A DNA stretch of 64,000 nucleotides from the NCBI RefSeq assembly GCF_000719345.1, contig NZ_JOFX01000007.1, positions 147,075 through 211,074 on the forward strand, in the 5' to 3' direction. Each line of letters starts with the position of its first letter. The first letter of the stretch is position 1. The position numbers and the translations under genes are program-made. Under the pieces are notes generated by a model. The model was not told where the DNA came from. It saw nothing but the letters and a program-made list of their open reading frames with translations, and ran no database searches. Source of the DNA: Streptomyces sp. NRRL F-2664 (GTDB lineage Bacteria; Actinomycetota; Actinomycetes; Streptomycetales; Streptomycetaceae). Of this stretch, positions 42,190-52,410 are shown piece after piece.

Positions 42190-43239
42190 ATGCCAGGTGC
42201 TATATACGCCGAGGGTCTGGTCAAGGCCTTCGGCGACGTACGGGCTCTGGACGGCGTCGACCTCGACGTCCCGCAGGGCACCGTCCTGGGCCTGCTGGGC
42301 CCGAACGGAGCGGGCAAGACCACGACCGTACGCGTCCTGACCACCCTCCTGCGCCCCGACAGCGGCAGGGCCGTCGTCGCCGGCATCGACGTGCTCAAAC
42401 ACCCCAACGAGGTCCGGCGCGCCATCGGCCTCTCGGGCCAGTTCGCGGCCGTCGACGAATACCTCACCGGCCGCGAGAACCTCCAGATGGTCGGCCAGCT
42501 GTACCAGATGCGGGCCAAGGCGGCGAAGGCGCGGGCCGCCGAGCTCCTCGACCGCTTCAACCTCGCCGACGCCGCCGACCGGCCCGCCAAGACGTACTCC
42601 GGCGGTATGCGCCGGCGCCTCGACCTCGCCGCCGCGCTCGTCGTCAGCCCGCCCGTCATGTTCATGGACGAGCCCACCACGGGACTCGACCCCCGCAACC
42701 GCCAGCAGCTGTGGGGCATCATCCAGGAACTGGTGGCCGGCGGCACCACCCTGCTGCTGACCACCCAGTACCTGGAGGAGGCCGACCACCTCGCGGACGA
42801 CATCTGCGTCGTCGACCACGGCAAGGTCATCGCCCGCGGCACCTCCGACCAGCTCAAGGCGCGCACCGGCGGCGAGCGCGTCGAGGTCGTCGTCCACGAA
42901 CGCGACCACATCGCCACCGCCCGCGAGGTCCTCGCCGGCTTCGGCAAGGGCGGGACGACGGTCGAGGAGCACACCCGCAAGCTGACCGTGCCGGTGTCCG
43001 GCGGGGCCAAGCTGCTCGCCGAGGTCATCCGGGAACTGGACGGCCGGGGCATCGAGATCGACGACATCGGCCTGCGCCGCCCCACCCTCGACGACGTGTT
43101 CATCTCCCTGACCGGCCACGCGGCGGAAGGGGCGGCCGACGACGGCAACGGCGCGGGCGACGGCGACGGCCGCAGCGGGGGAGAGACCGGTGCCGGGGCC
43201 GGGGGCCGCAGGGCGGCCCGGAAGGAGGCGGCGAAGTGA
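42190..43239 (+). CDS. ABC transporter ATP-binding protein, DrrA-like
   Basis: 349 residues. Walker A is LLGPNGAGKTTT, the signature motif is YSGGMRRRLDLA, Walker B is VMFMDEPTTGLD, and the switch His is replaced by Gln in LLTTQYLEEAD, a hallmark of the DrrA drug-resistance subfamily. The C-terminal DrrA extension contains LRRPTLDDVFISLTG. The last 30 residues are Gly/Asp-rich. GGGAGAA precedes the ATG. It energises export by the downstream permease; the stop overlaps it by GTGA. Confidence 0.94.
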   Translation: MPGAIYAEGLVKAFGDVRALDGVDLDVPQGTVLGLLGPNGAGKTTTVRVLTTLLRPDSGRAVVAGIDVLKHPNEVRRAIGLSGQFAAVDEYLTGRENLQMVGQLYQMRAKAAKARAAELLDRFNLADAADRPAKTYSGGMRRRLDLAAALVVSPPVMFMDEPTTGLDPRNRQQLWGIIQELVAGGTTLLLTTQYLEEADHLADDICVVDHGKVIARGTSDQLKARTGGERVEVVVHERDHIATAREVLAGFGKGGTTVEEHTRKLTVPVSGGAKLLAEVIRELDGRGIEIDDIGLRRPTLDDVFISLTGHAAEGAADDGNGAGDGDGRSGGETGAGAGGRRAARKEAAK

Positions 43240-44093
43240 CCACCACCTCCCCGCGCCCGGACCTCGCGGCACCGAGCCCGCGCGGCGGGCTCGCCCAAGG
43301 CATCGGCGACTCCCTGGTGATCGCCAGGCGGAACCTGATCCGGATGTCCCGGATCCCGGAGATGATCATCTTCGGCGTGATCCAGCCGGTCATGTTCGTC
43401 GTGCTGTTCAGCTACGTCTTCGGCGGCTCGATCAGCGTCGGCGGCAGCACCTCGCCCGCCGCCTACCGCGAGTTCCTGATGGCCGGCATCTTCGCCCAGA
43501 CCGTCACCTTCGCCACCGCCGGCGCCGGTGCGGGCATCGCCGACGACATGCACAAGGGCCTGATCGACCGCTTCCGCTCCCTGCCCATGGCCCGCGGAGC
43601 GGTCCTCACCGGCCGCACCCTCGCCGACCTGGTGCAGACGTCGCTCACCCTCGTGGTCCTGGCCGTCGTGGCCCTGCTCGTCGGCTGGCGCACCCACACC
43701 AGCGCCGGCGAGGTGCTCGCCGGCTTCGGCCTGCTGCTCCTGCTCGGCTACGCCTTCTCCTGGATCGGCGCACTCATCGGCCTGTCGGTGCGCACGCCCG
43801 AGGCGGCCACCTCCGGCGGGCTGATCTGGCTCTTCCCGCTGACCTTCATCTCGAACGCCTTCGTCCCCTCCGAGAACATGCCGCCGTTCCTGCGGACCAT
43901 CGCGGAGTGGAACCCCTTCAGCGCCACCGTGCAGGCCTGCCGCGAGCTCTTCGGGAACCTGCCCCCGGGCTATCCGGTCCCGGACGCCTGGCCCATGCAG
44001 CACCCGGTCGCGGCGTCCGTCCTCTGGTCGGTGCTGATCATCGTGGTCTTCCGGTCCCTCTCGGTCCGCAAGTACCGGTCGGCGACCGCGTAG
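43236..44093 (+). CDS. ABC transporter permease, DrrB-like (ABC-2 type)
   Basis: 285 residues from GTG 43236 with six predicted TM helices. The ABC-2 signature is visible as DRFRSLPMARGAVLTGRTLADL and, after TM5, LTFISNAFVPSENMP with IAEWNPFSATVQACR, typical of DrrB exporters. It pairs with the upstream ATPase to export a hydrophobic drug or lipid. Distance from the lanthipeptide cluster (20 kb) argues against a dedicated role there. Confidence 0.93.
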   Translation: MTTTSPRPDLAAPSPRGGLAQGIGDSLVIARRNLIRMSRIPEMIIFGVIQPVMFVVLFSYVFGGSISVGGSTSPAAYREFLMAGIFAQTVTFATAGAGAGIADDMHKGLIDRFRSLPMARGAVLTGRTLADLVQTSLTLVVLAVVALLVGWRTHTSAGEVLAGFGLLLLLGYAFSWIGALIGLSVRTPEAATSGGLIWLFPLTFISNAFVPSENMPPFLRTIAEWNPFSATVQACRELFGNLPPGYPVPDAWPMQHPVAASVLWSVLIIVVFRSLSVRKYRSATA

Positions 44094-44099
44094 GCCGGC

Positions 44100-44149
44100 C
44101 CGCACATGCGTGATGCCCGGCCGGAGAACCGGCCGGGCATCATGTGCGG
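44100..44149. terminator. Bidirectional terminator between the ABC operon and greA
   Basis: 14-bp perfect stem (44111-44124 with 44129-44142), loop AGAA, extended after a 4-nt bulge by 7 bp (44100-44106 with 44143-44149). Confidence 0.85.
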
Positions 44150-44198
44150 ATCCGGGACGCGCGAGCGCGAACGGGCGACCCGCCGGGATCGAGAGTGA

Positions 44199-44696
44199 TC
44201 AGCCGGTGAAGGGCTTGACGTCCAGGATCTTCACCGAGGCCTTCTTGCCGTTCGGCAGCTCGTACTCGGCGTCCTCGCCGATCGACTTGCCCATGACGCC
44301 CGTGCCCAGCGGCGACTGCGGGGAGTACGTCTCGAAGTCGCCGGACGCGTACTCGCGCGACGCCAGCAGGAACTCCATCGTGTCGTCCTCGTCGCCGTCG
44401 AAGGCGATCCTCACGAGGGTGCCCGGCGCCACTACGCCGTCGGACGCCGGCGCGGTCCCGACCTTGGCGTTCTCCAGGAGCTGCGTGAGCTGGCGGACCC
44501 GGAGCTCCTGCTTGCCCTGCTCCTCCTTGGCCGCGTGGTACCCGCCGTTCTCGCGCAGGTCGCCCTCCTCGCGGGCGGCTGCGATCTTCGCGGCGATCTC
44601 CGTGCGGGCGGGACCAGAGAGGTAGTCCAGCTCCGCCTTCAGCTGGTCGTACGCCGCCTGGGTCAGCCAGGTGACGCTCTCGCTCGTCTGGGTCAC
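44199..44696 (-). CDS. greA: Transcription elongation factor GreA
   Basis: 165 residues. The N-terminal coiled coil contains EIAAKIAAAREEGDLREN with the acidic tip Asp/Glu that coordinates Mg in the polymerase secondary channel; GGYHAAKEEQG follows. The C-terminal FKBP-like domain ends in SPLGTGVMGKSIGEDAEY. It stimulates cleavage of backtracked RNA. Monocistronic. Confidence 0.95.
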   Translation of the reverse strand: MTQTSESVTWLTQAAYDQLKAELDYLSGPARTEIAAKIAAAREEGDLRENGGYHAAKEEQGKQELRVRQLTQLLENAKVGTAPASDGVVAPGTLVRIAFDGDEDDTMEFLLASREYASGDFETYSPQSPLGTGVMGKSIGEDAEYELPNGKKASVKILDVKPFTG

Positions 44697-44881
44697 GGGT
44701 GCTCCTCGTCGGTACAGGGGACTACACGCCCGCCAGCGGCGGGCGAAACCACGAGCCTAACAATTCGGGAAGAAAAGGGGGAGGACCCCAGAGGGCCATT
44801 GCCCCGCGGACCGCACTCCCAAGCCCCTGCCGGGGGAGGAGGCGGAGGGCGTGCCCGGGGGTGTCCGCGGGCCGTCGCGCG

Positions 44882-45295
44882 TCAGCCGGCGGAGGCGGCG
44901 GGCTGGCAGCCGACCAGCTCGATCATGGTGGCGCGGCCGGTGGTCCTCAGCGAGACGACCTCGTCCACCCGTGACGACGGCTGCGCGAAGACGAAGTCGC
45001 CGCGGCCGACCTCGGCATGCTCCTCGTCCTGCGACACCATGGTGCAGACACCGGTGACCGAGGCGTCCTTGCGGACCTCCAGGTGCACCTTCACCTCGGT
45101 GTCGGACATCACCTGGAACTTGATCACTTCGGCGCTCACGCTCCGTCCGGCGATGTAGTCCCAGCCGATCCAGCCGATCACGCCCAGCAGCACGGCGCCC
45201 AGAGCCGCTCCGATGATCTTGAGCTTCCGGTCCGTACGCTCGTCCGCCGACCGGCCGTAACGGCCCTCGGGCAGTCCCTCGCGCACCGCGCTCAT
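44882..45295 (-). CDS. DUF4307 membrane protein
   Basis: 137 residues from ATG 45295 (GAGAGGAA upstream; ATG 45301 is in frame). One N-terminal TM helix (IIGAALGAVLLGVIGWIGW), then an extracytoplasmic beta-rich domain with two Cys (CTMVSQDEE and VGCQPA) that could form a disulfide. This matches the actinobacterial DUF4307 family; the function is unknown. It is divergent from mca, a frequent neighbour. Confidence 0.82.
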   Translation of the reverse strand: MSAVREGLPEGRYGRSADERTDRKLKIIGAALGAVLLGVIGWIGWDYIAGRSVSAEVIKFQVMSDTEVKVHLEVRKDASVTGVCTMVSQDEEHAEVGRGDFVFAQPSSRVDEVVSLRTTGRATMIELVGCQPAASAG

Positions 45296-45411
45296 GATCA
45301 TTTCCTCTCGCTGGGGAGGCTGGGGCCACCGGGTCGCCCCTGGAATTTTCCGTCCCCCAGTTCGGTCACTATAGAAGCCGAGTGTCGCGCCGAATCGCAG
45401 AGGATCCTGTT

Positions 45412-46293
45412 TTGACCGAGCAGCTTCGACTGATGGCCGTCCACGCCCACCCCGACGACGAGTCGAGCAAGGGCGCGGCCACGATGGCCAAGTACGTGTC
45501 CGAGGGGGTCCCCGTGATGGTCGTCACCTGCACGGGCGGCGAGCGGGGCTCCGTACTGAACCCCAAGCTCCAGGGCGACAAGTACATCGAGGAGAACATC
45601 CACGAGGTCCGCGCCAAGGAGATGGAGGAAGCCCGCCAGATCCTGGGCGTCGAGCAGGAGTGGCTCGGCTACGTCGACTCCGGCCTCCCCGAGGGCGACC
45701 CGCTGCCCCCGCTCCCCGAAGGCTGCTTCGCCCTCGCGGACGTCGACGAGGCCGCCGGCGAGCTCGTCAAGAAGATCCGCGCCTTCAAGCCGCAGGTCGT
45801 CACCACGTACGACGAGAACGGCGGCTACCCGCACCCCGACCACATCATGACCCACAAGATCTCCATGGTCGCCTTCGACGGAGCGGCCGACACCGAGAAG
45901 TACCCCGAGGCCGAGTACGGCCCCGCCCACCAGCCGCAGAAGCTGTACTACAACCAGGGCTTCAACAAGCCGCGCACCATCGCCCTGCACGAGGCGATGC
46001 TCGCGCGCGGCCTGGAGTCCCCCTACGGGGAGTGGCTGGAGCGGTGGAAGGAGTTCGAGCGCAAGGAGCGGACCCTGACCACCCACATCCCCTGCGCCGA
46101 CTTCTTCGAGATCCGTGACAAGGCGCTCATCGCGCACGCCACGCAGATCGACCCCGACGGGGGCTGGTTCCGCGTCCCCATGGAGGTCCAGAAGGAGGTC
46201 TGGCCCACCGAGGAGTACGAGCTCGCGAAGTCGCTCGTGGATACTTCCCTCCCCGAGTCCGACCTCTTCGCGGGCATCCGGGAGAATGCCTAG
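45412..46293 (+). CDS. mca: Mycothiol S-conjugate amidase
   Basis: 293 residues from TTG 45412 (AGAGGA upstream); GTG 45382 would add ten residues. The PIG-L/LmbE zinc motif is AVHAHPDDESS with the second His in YPHPDHIMTH. Conserved Mca segments CTGGERGSVLNPKLQG and YYNQGFNKPR separate it from MshB. It cleaves mycothiol conjugates to a mercapturate and GlcN-Ins, for detoxification. Actinobacteria-specific. Confidence 0.94.
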   Translation: MTEQLRLMAVHAHPDDESSKGAATMAKYVSEGVPVMVVTCTGGERGSVLNPKLQGDKYIEENIHEVRAKEMEEARQILGVEQEWLGYVDSGLPEGDPLPPLPEGCFALADVDEAAGELVKKIRAFKPQVVTTYDENGGYPHPDHIMTHKISMVAFDGAADTEKYPEAEYGPAHQPQKLYYNQGFNKPRTIALHEAMLARGLESPYGEWLERWKEFERKERTLTTHIPCADFFEIRDKALIAHATQIDPDGGWFRVPMEVQKEVWPTEEYELAKSLVDTSLPESDLFAGIRENA

Positions 46294-46295
46294 CC

Positions 46296-46514
46296 ATGAG
46301 CGCTACCCAGGCAGCACTGACCCAGCTCCTCCCCCTGGCGGGTGACACCTTCGACAAGGACAAGGTGACCCCCGGAATCCTGGGCTTCCTCGTGTTCGCG
46401 GCCCTCGCACTCGGCGTGTGGGCCCTGATGAAGTCCATGAACCGCCACATGGGCCGCGTCGAATTCGAGGAAGCCCCGGAACCCCCGGCCCCCGCCCCGA
46501 AGCCGACGAACTAG
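46296..46514 (+). CDS. Small single-TM protein after mca
   Basis: 72 residues, start 2 nt after the mca stop. N-terminal amphipathic part, one TM helix (ILGFLVFAALALGVWALM) and a Pro-rich tail (EAPEPPAPAPKPTN). No known function; coupling to mca suggests co-expression only. Confidence 0.75.
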   Translation: MSATQAALTQLLPLAGDTFDKDKVTPGILGFLVFAALALGVWALMKSMNRHMGRVEFEEAPEPPAPAPKPTN

Positions 46515-46606
46515 CCACCGACCCGTACGGCGCCCCGCCCCGGCGGGGCCGCCGGACCGCGCGCGGGCGCGCGGGCCCGAGGCCGCCATGCCGCGGCGAC
46601 CGCACC

Positions 46607-46672
46607 GCGGCCGCCGGGCCGGCCGACCGCACCCGCGGCCGCCGGGCGGAGGCCGCCTGCGGCCGCCGGGCC
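46607..46672. repeat. Three GC-rich direct repeats
   Basis: GCGGCCGCCGGGC occurs at 46607, 46635 and 46659 (28- and 24-bp spacing) with a degenerate fourth copy near 46697, in the intergenic space between convergent genes. Confidence 0.65.
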
Positions 46673-46720
46673 GGGCCACCGACGCCACCCGGGGCCGGGG
46701 CCGCCGGGCGGCCGGCCGGG

Positions 46721-49700
46721 TCAGGGGCGCGGAACGCCCATGATCTCCCGGGAGTGCAGGTTCGGGACCAGGCCCAGGCGCCACGCCTGCCAGCCCTCGG
46801 CCGGGTCCACACCCCGGCCCAGGACCACCCCGTAGGTCTCCAGGCACTCCTCCAGCCGCCCGTCACGCGCCGGGTGCGGCGCCGCCACGAGCCGCGCCAG
46901 CTCCGCCCGCGCCTCCTCCGGCACCCCCGCACCCACGTACGGCAGCAGCGTGCACCGCAGGAACCGCGCCCAGTCCTCCCCGCGCCGGTCCCCGTACGAG
47001 ATGAACAGCCGCACGGCCTCCTCGCACAGCCCCAGCGCCTGCGACAGCCGCCCGTTCCCCGCGTCGACCACCGCCAGCTCCACACACGTCCACGCCTCGC
47101 CGTGCGCCAGCCCGATCCGCTGGAAATCCGCCCGCGCGTCCACCAGCAGCTGCCGCGCGAACCCCGAATTGCGCAGGTTCCCCGTCTGCGCCGCCCGCTG
47201 GTCCCGCGTCACCCGGCCCGACTGGTGCCGGGCGTGCGCCAGTCCGTACACGTCCCGCATCCGCGAGAACATCGTCCGGGCCCGCTCCAGCTCCCGCACC
47301 GCCCGGTCCCGCTCCCCACCCACCTCCAGCGCCTGTCCCAGGTAGTACTGCGTCCACGCCTCGCCGCGCGCGTCCTCCGCCTCCCGGTGCCGGGCCAGGG
47401 CCTCCCGCAGCCGCTCCACCGCCGGCCCCGGGTCCCCGTCCACCACCCGCGCACGGCCCAGCTGCGTCAGCGCCCACGCCTCACCACGGTCGTCCCGGGT
47501 CCGCCCGTACAACTGCAGTGCCAGCTCCAGCTTCCTCTCCGCCCGCTCCACCTCACCGAACCGCAGGTGGACCTGACCCAGCTGGAAGTGCGCCCACGCC
47601 TCCCCGTGCACGCTCTCGCTCTCCCGGTGCAGCGCCAGCGACTCCTCCAGCAGCCGCGTCGCCTCCGCCAGGTGCGCCAGGTCCCGCTCCACCGCCGCCA
47701 GCGCGTGCAGGCCCCACGCCCGGTCACCGGCCAGCTCCGCCGGCTCCTGCAGCACCAGCGCCTCCCGGATCCGCACCGCCGCCTCCGGCAGGTTCCCCTG
47801 GTGGTGCAGGGTGATCCCGAGCGAGACCAGCGCCATCGCCGCCCCCGCCTCCTGATGGGCCTCCATGTACTGGTCCACCACCGACGTCAGCGTCGTCCGG
47901 GCCTTGTCCAGCTCCCCCAGCTGCCGCGCCGCGATACCCGTACGCCACTGCACCGACCGCACCAGCCGGCCCTGCGGCCCCGCCCGGTCCGGCCGGCCCT
48001 CCGCCGCCACCGCCCGCGTCAGCTCGTCGATCTCCCCTAGCCGGTACAGGTCGCCGCGCAGCAGGCAGAAATCGCACAACGCCCCCAGCAGGTCCAGCAC
48101 CGCCTGCTGGTCCACCCCCTCCGACTGCCGCAGCGCCGCCGTGATGACACTCGACTCGTCGTCCAGCCACCGCAGCGCCGCATCGAGCGAGACGAAGCCG
48201 TGCCCCCCGAAGTGGTTCGCCCGCGTCGACATCTTCCCGTCGACCATCCGGATCACCGAGTCCGCCAGCTGCGCGTAGTCGCGGATCAACCGCTCGTGCG
48301 CCGCCACCGCCTCCGCCCGGTCCTCGTCCGACGCCGGCCGCGCCGCCGCGTACGCCCGTACCGCGTCATGCATCCGGAACCGCTGCCCCCGGACCCGCTC
48401 GATCAGACCGGCCTCCCACAACTCCTCCAGCGTCCCCAGCGCCGCCTGCTCCGGTACGCCGGCCAGCGCGGCCGCCGCCGCACCGCCCAGCGACGCCCGA
48501 CCCGCCAGCGGCAGCCGCCGCAGCAGCAGCCGCGCCGGCTCGGCCAGCCGGGCATCGGCGGCCCGCAGCGCTGCCTCCACCGGATGCAGCCCGGCCGCCC
48601 CCGCCGCGGGAACGACCCCGCCGTCACGCACCAGCGGAGCCAGCATCCGCAACGCCAGCGGCAGCCCACCGCCCAGCTCCACCACCGCCGCCACCCCGGC
48701 AGCGCCCCCCACGGCTCCCGTGCCCGCGGCTGCCTCCGGCGCCAGCGCCCGCACCAGCTCCGCCGCCCCGTCCGCGTCCAGCCGCTCCACCGGCAGCTGA
48801 TGCACCCACGCCGCCAGGTCCCCCGGCAGCTCCAACGGCTCCCGCGCCGTCACCAGTACCAGGCTCTCCGAGCGCTCCGGCACCAGCATCCGCACCTGCT
48901 CCGCATCCGCCGCGTCGTCGAGGAGCACCGTCACCGGCAACCCCCGCAGGTGCTGGTGGTACAGCTCGCCCAGCCGCCGCACCTGCTGCTCCGCCGACGC
49001 CCCCTCCCGGAACAGCAACTGCTCGCGCGGCGCACCCAGCCGGTTCATCAGGTGCAGCAGCGCCTCCCGCGTCGACAGCGGCGCCTCCCCGGGCCCGCCG
49101 CCGGGCGCACCACCCCGCATGTCCACCACACACGCACCCCGGAACTGGTCCCGCAGCGCGTGCGCCGCCCGCAGCGCCAGCGCCGTCCGACCCACCCCCG
49201 GCTCCCCGTACAGCACCACGACCACCGGCCGGGTCTGCGTACTCGCCCGCGCCGCCTGCACCCACTGCGCGATCCGCGTCAACTCCGCCCGCCGGCCCGC
49301 GAACCGCCCCGCCACGTCCGGCAACTGCCCGAAGGACTGCTCCAGCGCACTGCGCCGCCTGGCCTCCGCGCTGCGGTCCACCCCGCGCAACCCCCCGGGC
49401 GCCCGCATCGACGACGCCGCCACCGGCCGCGGCAACCGCGCCGCCGCGGCCACCGCCCGCTGCTGCTCCAGGAACGGACGTATCCCGCGCACCTCCAGCG
49501 CCGACAGCCACTGCAGCCTCAACTGCTCCGCCCCACCGGGGCGGCCCAGCTCACCCGCCCGCCGATGCGCGGCGGGCACGTGCCGGGCCGTCACCCTCGC
49601 CACCGTCGCCACCGCGCCCGCGATCCCCACCACCGCGCCCGCCGTCAGCGCCGTGCCCGCGGCGACACCCAGCGACAGGTCCGCCCCGACGGCCGCCGCC

Positions 49701-49987
49701 GCGGCCACCGCCGTCACCAGCGCCGCCGTCGAGGTGTCCCCCCGCCGGAACGCCTCGCCCAGCGACTGCTCCCCGGCCGCCGCCTCGTCCAGCGCCCGTA
49801 CGTACGTCTCGTACTCGGGTGCCGCACGCGCGGCCAGCGCGTCCAGGGCCTCCCGCCCGCGTGCCAGCAGAGCAGCCCCGTCCACGGCCCCGCCCGCGGC
49901 CTCCGCCGAGCCCGCCCCCCTCCGTACCGCCTCGTCCACAGCCCGCTCCAACAGGCGCTCGGCCTCACCGCGATGGCTGTCCCGCAT
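46721..49987 (-). CDS. STAND-type NTPase with C-terminal TPR-like repeats
   Basis: 1088 residues from ATG 49987. Residues 1-200 form an Ala-rich helical N-terminus with two hydrophobic stretches ([20 protein letters not shown] and following) that may insert in the membrane. The NB-ARC-like NTPase (about 235-520) has Walker [11 protein letters not shown], with Arg in place of the usual Lys, and Walker [12 protein letters not shown] winged-helix-like region with [20 protein letters not shown] follows. The C-terminal 450 residues are repeats of about 40 residues with GEAW(A/T) motifs ([20 protein letters not shown] and similar), i.e. TPRs. AfsR/regulator-like without a DNA-binding SARP domain. 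The signal and target are unknown. Confidence 0.85.
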   Translation of the reverse strand: MRDSHRGEAERLLERAVDEAVRRGAGSAEAAGGAVDGAALLARGREALDALAARAAPEYETYVRALDEAAAGEQSLGEAFRRGDTSTAALVTAVAAAAAVGADLSLGVAAGTALTAGAVVGIAGAVATVARVTARHVPAAHRRAGELGRPGGAEQLRLQWLSALEVRGIRPFLEQQRAVAAAARLPRPVAASSMRAPGGLRGVDRSAEARRRSALEQSFGQLPDVAGRFAGRRAELTRIAQWVQAARASTQTRPVVVVLYGEPGVGRTALALRAAHALRDQFRGACVVDMRGGAPGGGPGEAPLSTREALLHLMNRLGAPREQLLFREGASAEQQVRRLGELYHQHLRGLPVTVLLDDAADAEQVRMLVPERSESLVLVTAREPLELPGDLAAWVHQLPVERLDADGAAELVRALAPEAAAGTGAVGGAAGVAAVVELGGGLPLALRMLAPLVRDGGVVPAAGAAGLHPVEAALRAADARLAEPARLLLRRLPLAGRASLGGAAAAALAGVPEQAALGTLEELWEAGLIERVRGQRFRMHDAVRAYAAARPASDEDRAEAVAAHERLIRDYAQLADSVIRMVDGKMSTRANHFGGHGFVSLDAALRWLDDESSVITAALRQSEGVDQQAVLDLLGALCDFCLLRGDLYRLGEIDELTRAVAAEGRPDRAGPQGRLVRSVQWRTGIAARQLGELDKARTTLTSVVDQYMEAHQEAGAAMALVSLGITLHHQGNLPEAAVRIREALVLQEPAELAGDRAWGLHALAAVERDLAHLAEATRLLEESLALHRESESVHGEAWAHFQLGQVHLRFGEVERAERKLELALQLYGRTRDDRGEAWALTQLGRARVVDGDPGPAVERLREALARHREAEDARGEAWTQYYLGQALEVGGERDRAVRELERARTMFSRMRDVYGLAHARHQSGRVTRDQRAAQTGNLRNSGFARQLLVDARADFQRIGLAHGEAWTCVELAVVDAGNGRLSQALGLCEEAVRLFISYGDRRGEDWARFLRCTLLPYVGAGVPEEARAELARLVAAPHPARDGRLEECLETYGVVLGRGVDPAEGWQAWRLGLVPNLHSREIMGVPRP

Positions 49988-50265
49988 CGGCATCCCCCTC
50001 GAAGAGCTCCGGCAACGTCCCCCAAGTGTCGTGCGGGACTGTGCCGCGCGCGAGGGAATCTGAGCTGGTTCAGAGGGAAGCGACCACCCCTGCCCCATCG
50101 CCCGGGCCCTCCCAACTCCCGTGCCGCCGTGCTCCGATGACCCGACGCCCCGCCCGCACCCCGCGCCCTGCGTCCCGTACCGGCACCGGGACCCGCGACG
50201 CCCGGACCCGCGACCTGGCCACCTTCCTACGGCGGTGATCCGGGCCCGTGCGGCAGGATGGAGAC

Positions 50266-52329
50266 ATGCCGAATCGCCTTGCGAACGAGACCTCGCCGTA
50301 CCTGCTCCAGCACGCGGACAACCCCGTCGACTGGTGGCCGTGGTCGCCCGAGGCCTTCGCCGAGGCGCGCGAGCGCGGCGTGCCGGTGATGCTGAGCGTC
50401 GGGTACAGCAGCTGCCACTGGTGCCACGTCATGGCGCACGAGTCGTTCGAGGACGAGCTCGCCGCCGCCTACATGAACGAGCACTTCGTCAACATCAAGG
50501 TGGACCGGGAGGAGCGGCCCGACGTCGACGCCGTCTACATGGAGGCCGTGCAGGCCGCCACCGGGCAGGGCGGGTGGCCCATGACCGTCTTCCTCACCGC
50601 GGACGCCGAGCCCTTCTACTTCGGGACCTACTTCCCGCCCGAGCCCCGGCACGGCATGCCCTCCTTCCTGCAGGTACTCGAAGGCGTACGGACCGCCTGG
50701 ACGGGCCGGCCCGACGAGGTCGCCGACGTCGCGCGGAAGATCACGCAGGACCTGGCCGGACGGCAGCTGGACTACGGGAGGGCCGGGACACCGGGGCCCG
50801 AGGAACTCGCTCAGGCACTGCTCCGGCTGACGCGGGAGTACGACGCCACACGCGGCGGATTCGGCGGAGCCCCAAAGTTCCCGCCGTCCATGGTGCTGGA
50901 GTTCCTGCTGCGCCACCACGCCCGCACCGGTGCGGAGGGGGCGCTGCAGATGGCCGCCGACACCTGTGAGGCGATGGCCCGGGGCGGGATCTACGACCAG
51001 CTCGGCGGCGGGTTCGCGCGGTACTCCGTGGACCGCGAGTGGGTGGTCCCGCACTTCGAGAAGATGCTCTACGACAACGCCCTGCTCTGCCGGGTCTACG
51101 CCCACCTGTGGCGGTCCACCGGTTCTGAGTCGGCGCGGCGGGTGGCGCTGGAGACCGCCGACTTCATGGTCCGGGAGCTGCGGACCGCCGAGGGCGGCTT
51201 CGCCTCCGCGCTCGACGCCGACAGCGAGGACGCGGTGACCGGCGGGCACGTGGAGGGCGCGTACTACGCCTGGACGCCCGCCCAGCTGCGCGAAGTGCTG
51301 GGGGAGGAGGACGGGGCGCTCGCCGCCGGGTACTTCGGGGTGACCGAGGAAGGCACCTTCGAGCACGGCAGGTCGGTGCTCCAGCTGCCGCAGGACGGGC
51401 CCGCGGTGGACGCCGAGCGGATCGCCGGGATCAGGGCGCGGCTGCTGGCCGCGCGGTCGCAGCGGCCGGCGCCCGGGCGGGACGACAAGGTCGTCGCCGC
51501 CTGGAACGGCCTGGCCATCGCCGCGCTGGCGGAGTGCGGGGCGTACTTCGAGCGGCCCGACCTGGTGGAGCGGGCCACCGAGGCGGCCGACCTGCTGGTG
51601 CGGGTGCACTTCGACGCGGCCGCCGGCCGGGCCCGGCTGGCGCGGACCAGCAAGGACGGCCGGGTGGGCGCCAACGCCGGGGTGCTGGAGGACTACGGCG
51701 ACGTCGCCGAGGGCTTCCTGACCCTGGCGGCGGTGACCGGCGAAGGGGTCTGGCTGGAGTTCGCCGGGTTCCTCGTGGACCTGGTCCTGGACCGGTTCAC
51801 CGCCGAGGACGGGTCGCTGTACGACACGGCGCACGACGCGGAGAAGCTGATCCGCCGGCCCCAGGACCCGACCGACACGGCGGCGCCGTCGGGGTGGACG
51901 GCCGCCGCGGGCGCGCTGCTGTCGTACGCCGCGCACACCGGGTCCGAGGCGCACCGTACGGCGGCGGAGCGGGCGCTGGCGGTGGTGCACGCGCTCGGTC
52001 CGCGCGTGCCGCGCTTCATCGGGCACGGGCTGTCGGTCGCCGAGGCGCTCCTGGACGGGCCGCGCGAGGTGGCGGTCGTCGGACACCCGGAGGATCCGGC
52101 GCGGGCGGCGCTGCACCGGGCGGCGCTGCTGGGGGCCGCTCCCGGTGCGGTGGTGGCGGTCGGCGAGCCGCAGACCGCGGAGGACGGCGAAGGGGAGTTC
52201 CCGCTGCTGGCCGGCCGTACGCTCGTGAACGGTCTGCCGGCGGCGTACGTGTGCCGGCACTTCGTCTGTGCGCGGCCCACGACGGACCCGGCCGAGCTGG
52301 CGGAGCAGGTGGGGGCGGCGCGTCCCTGA
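50266..52329 (+). CDS. DUF255 thioredoxin-domain protein (YyaL/SSP411-like)
   Basis: 687 residues from ATG 50266 with GGAG upstream. The N-terminal DUF255 thioredoxin-like domain contains [20 protein letters not shown] and the redox-like [14 protein letters not shown]. The C-terminal two-thirds is an (alpha/alpha)6 glucosidase-like barrel ([44 protein letters not shown]). Widely conserved from bacteria to animals (spermatogenesis-associated protein 20); the biochemical role is not known. A strong terminator follows. Confidence 0.93.
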   Translation: MPNRLANETSPYLLQHADNPVDWWPWSPEAFAEARERGVPVMLSVGYSSCHWCHVMAHESFEDELAAAYMNEHFVNIKVDREERPDVDAVYMEAVQAATGQGGWPMTVFLTADAEPFYFGTYFPPEPRHGMPSFLQVLEGVRTAWTGRPDEVADVARKITQDLAGRQLDYGRAGTPGPEELAQALLRLTREYDATRGGFGGAPKFPPSMVLEFLLRHHARTGAEGALQMAADTCEAMARGGIYDQLGGGFARYSVDREWVVPHFEKMLYDNALLCRVYAHLWRSTGSESARRVALETADFMVRELRTAEGGFASALDADSEDAVTGGHVEGAYYAWTPAQLREVLGEEDGALAAGYFGVTEEGTFEHGRSVLQLPQDGPAVDAERIAGIRARLLAARSQRPAPGRDDKVVAAWNGLAIAALAECGAYFERPDLVERATEAADLLVRVHFDAAAGRARLARTSKDGRVGANAGVLEDYGDVAEGFLTLAAVTGEGVWLEFAGFLVDLVLDRFTAEDGSLYDTAHDAEKLIRRPQDPTDTAAPSGWTAAAGALLSYAAHTGSEAHRTAAERALAVVHALGPRVPRFIGHGLSVAEALLDGPREVAVVGHPEDPARAALHRAALLGAAPGAVVAVGEPQTAEDGEGEFPLLAGRTLVNGLPAAYVCRHFVCARPTTDPAELAEQVGAARP

Positions 52330-52346
52330 CGGATGGACGGTGGCGC

Positions 52347-52391
52347 CCCGGCGGGTCGCCCCCGCCCGCCGGGCCGGGGCGACCCGCCGGG
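52347..52391. terminator. Bidirectional terminator between the DUF255 gene and trhA
   Basis: Perfect 16-bp inverted repeat (52347-52362 with 52376-52391), 13-nt loop, between convergent genes. Confidence 0.85.
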
Positions 52392-52410
52392 TGCCCGGCC
52401 CGCGGGCGGC

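Noticed and set aside
46418..50140. Long plus-strand open frames over the STAND gene
   Set aside because: Arg/Pro/Gln-rich shadows of the minus-strand NTPase-TPR protein, which carries Walker motifs and repeats.
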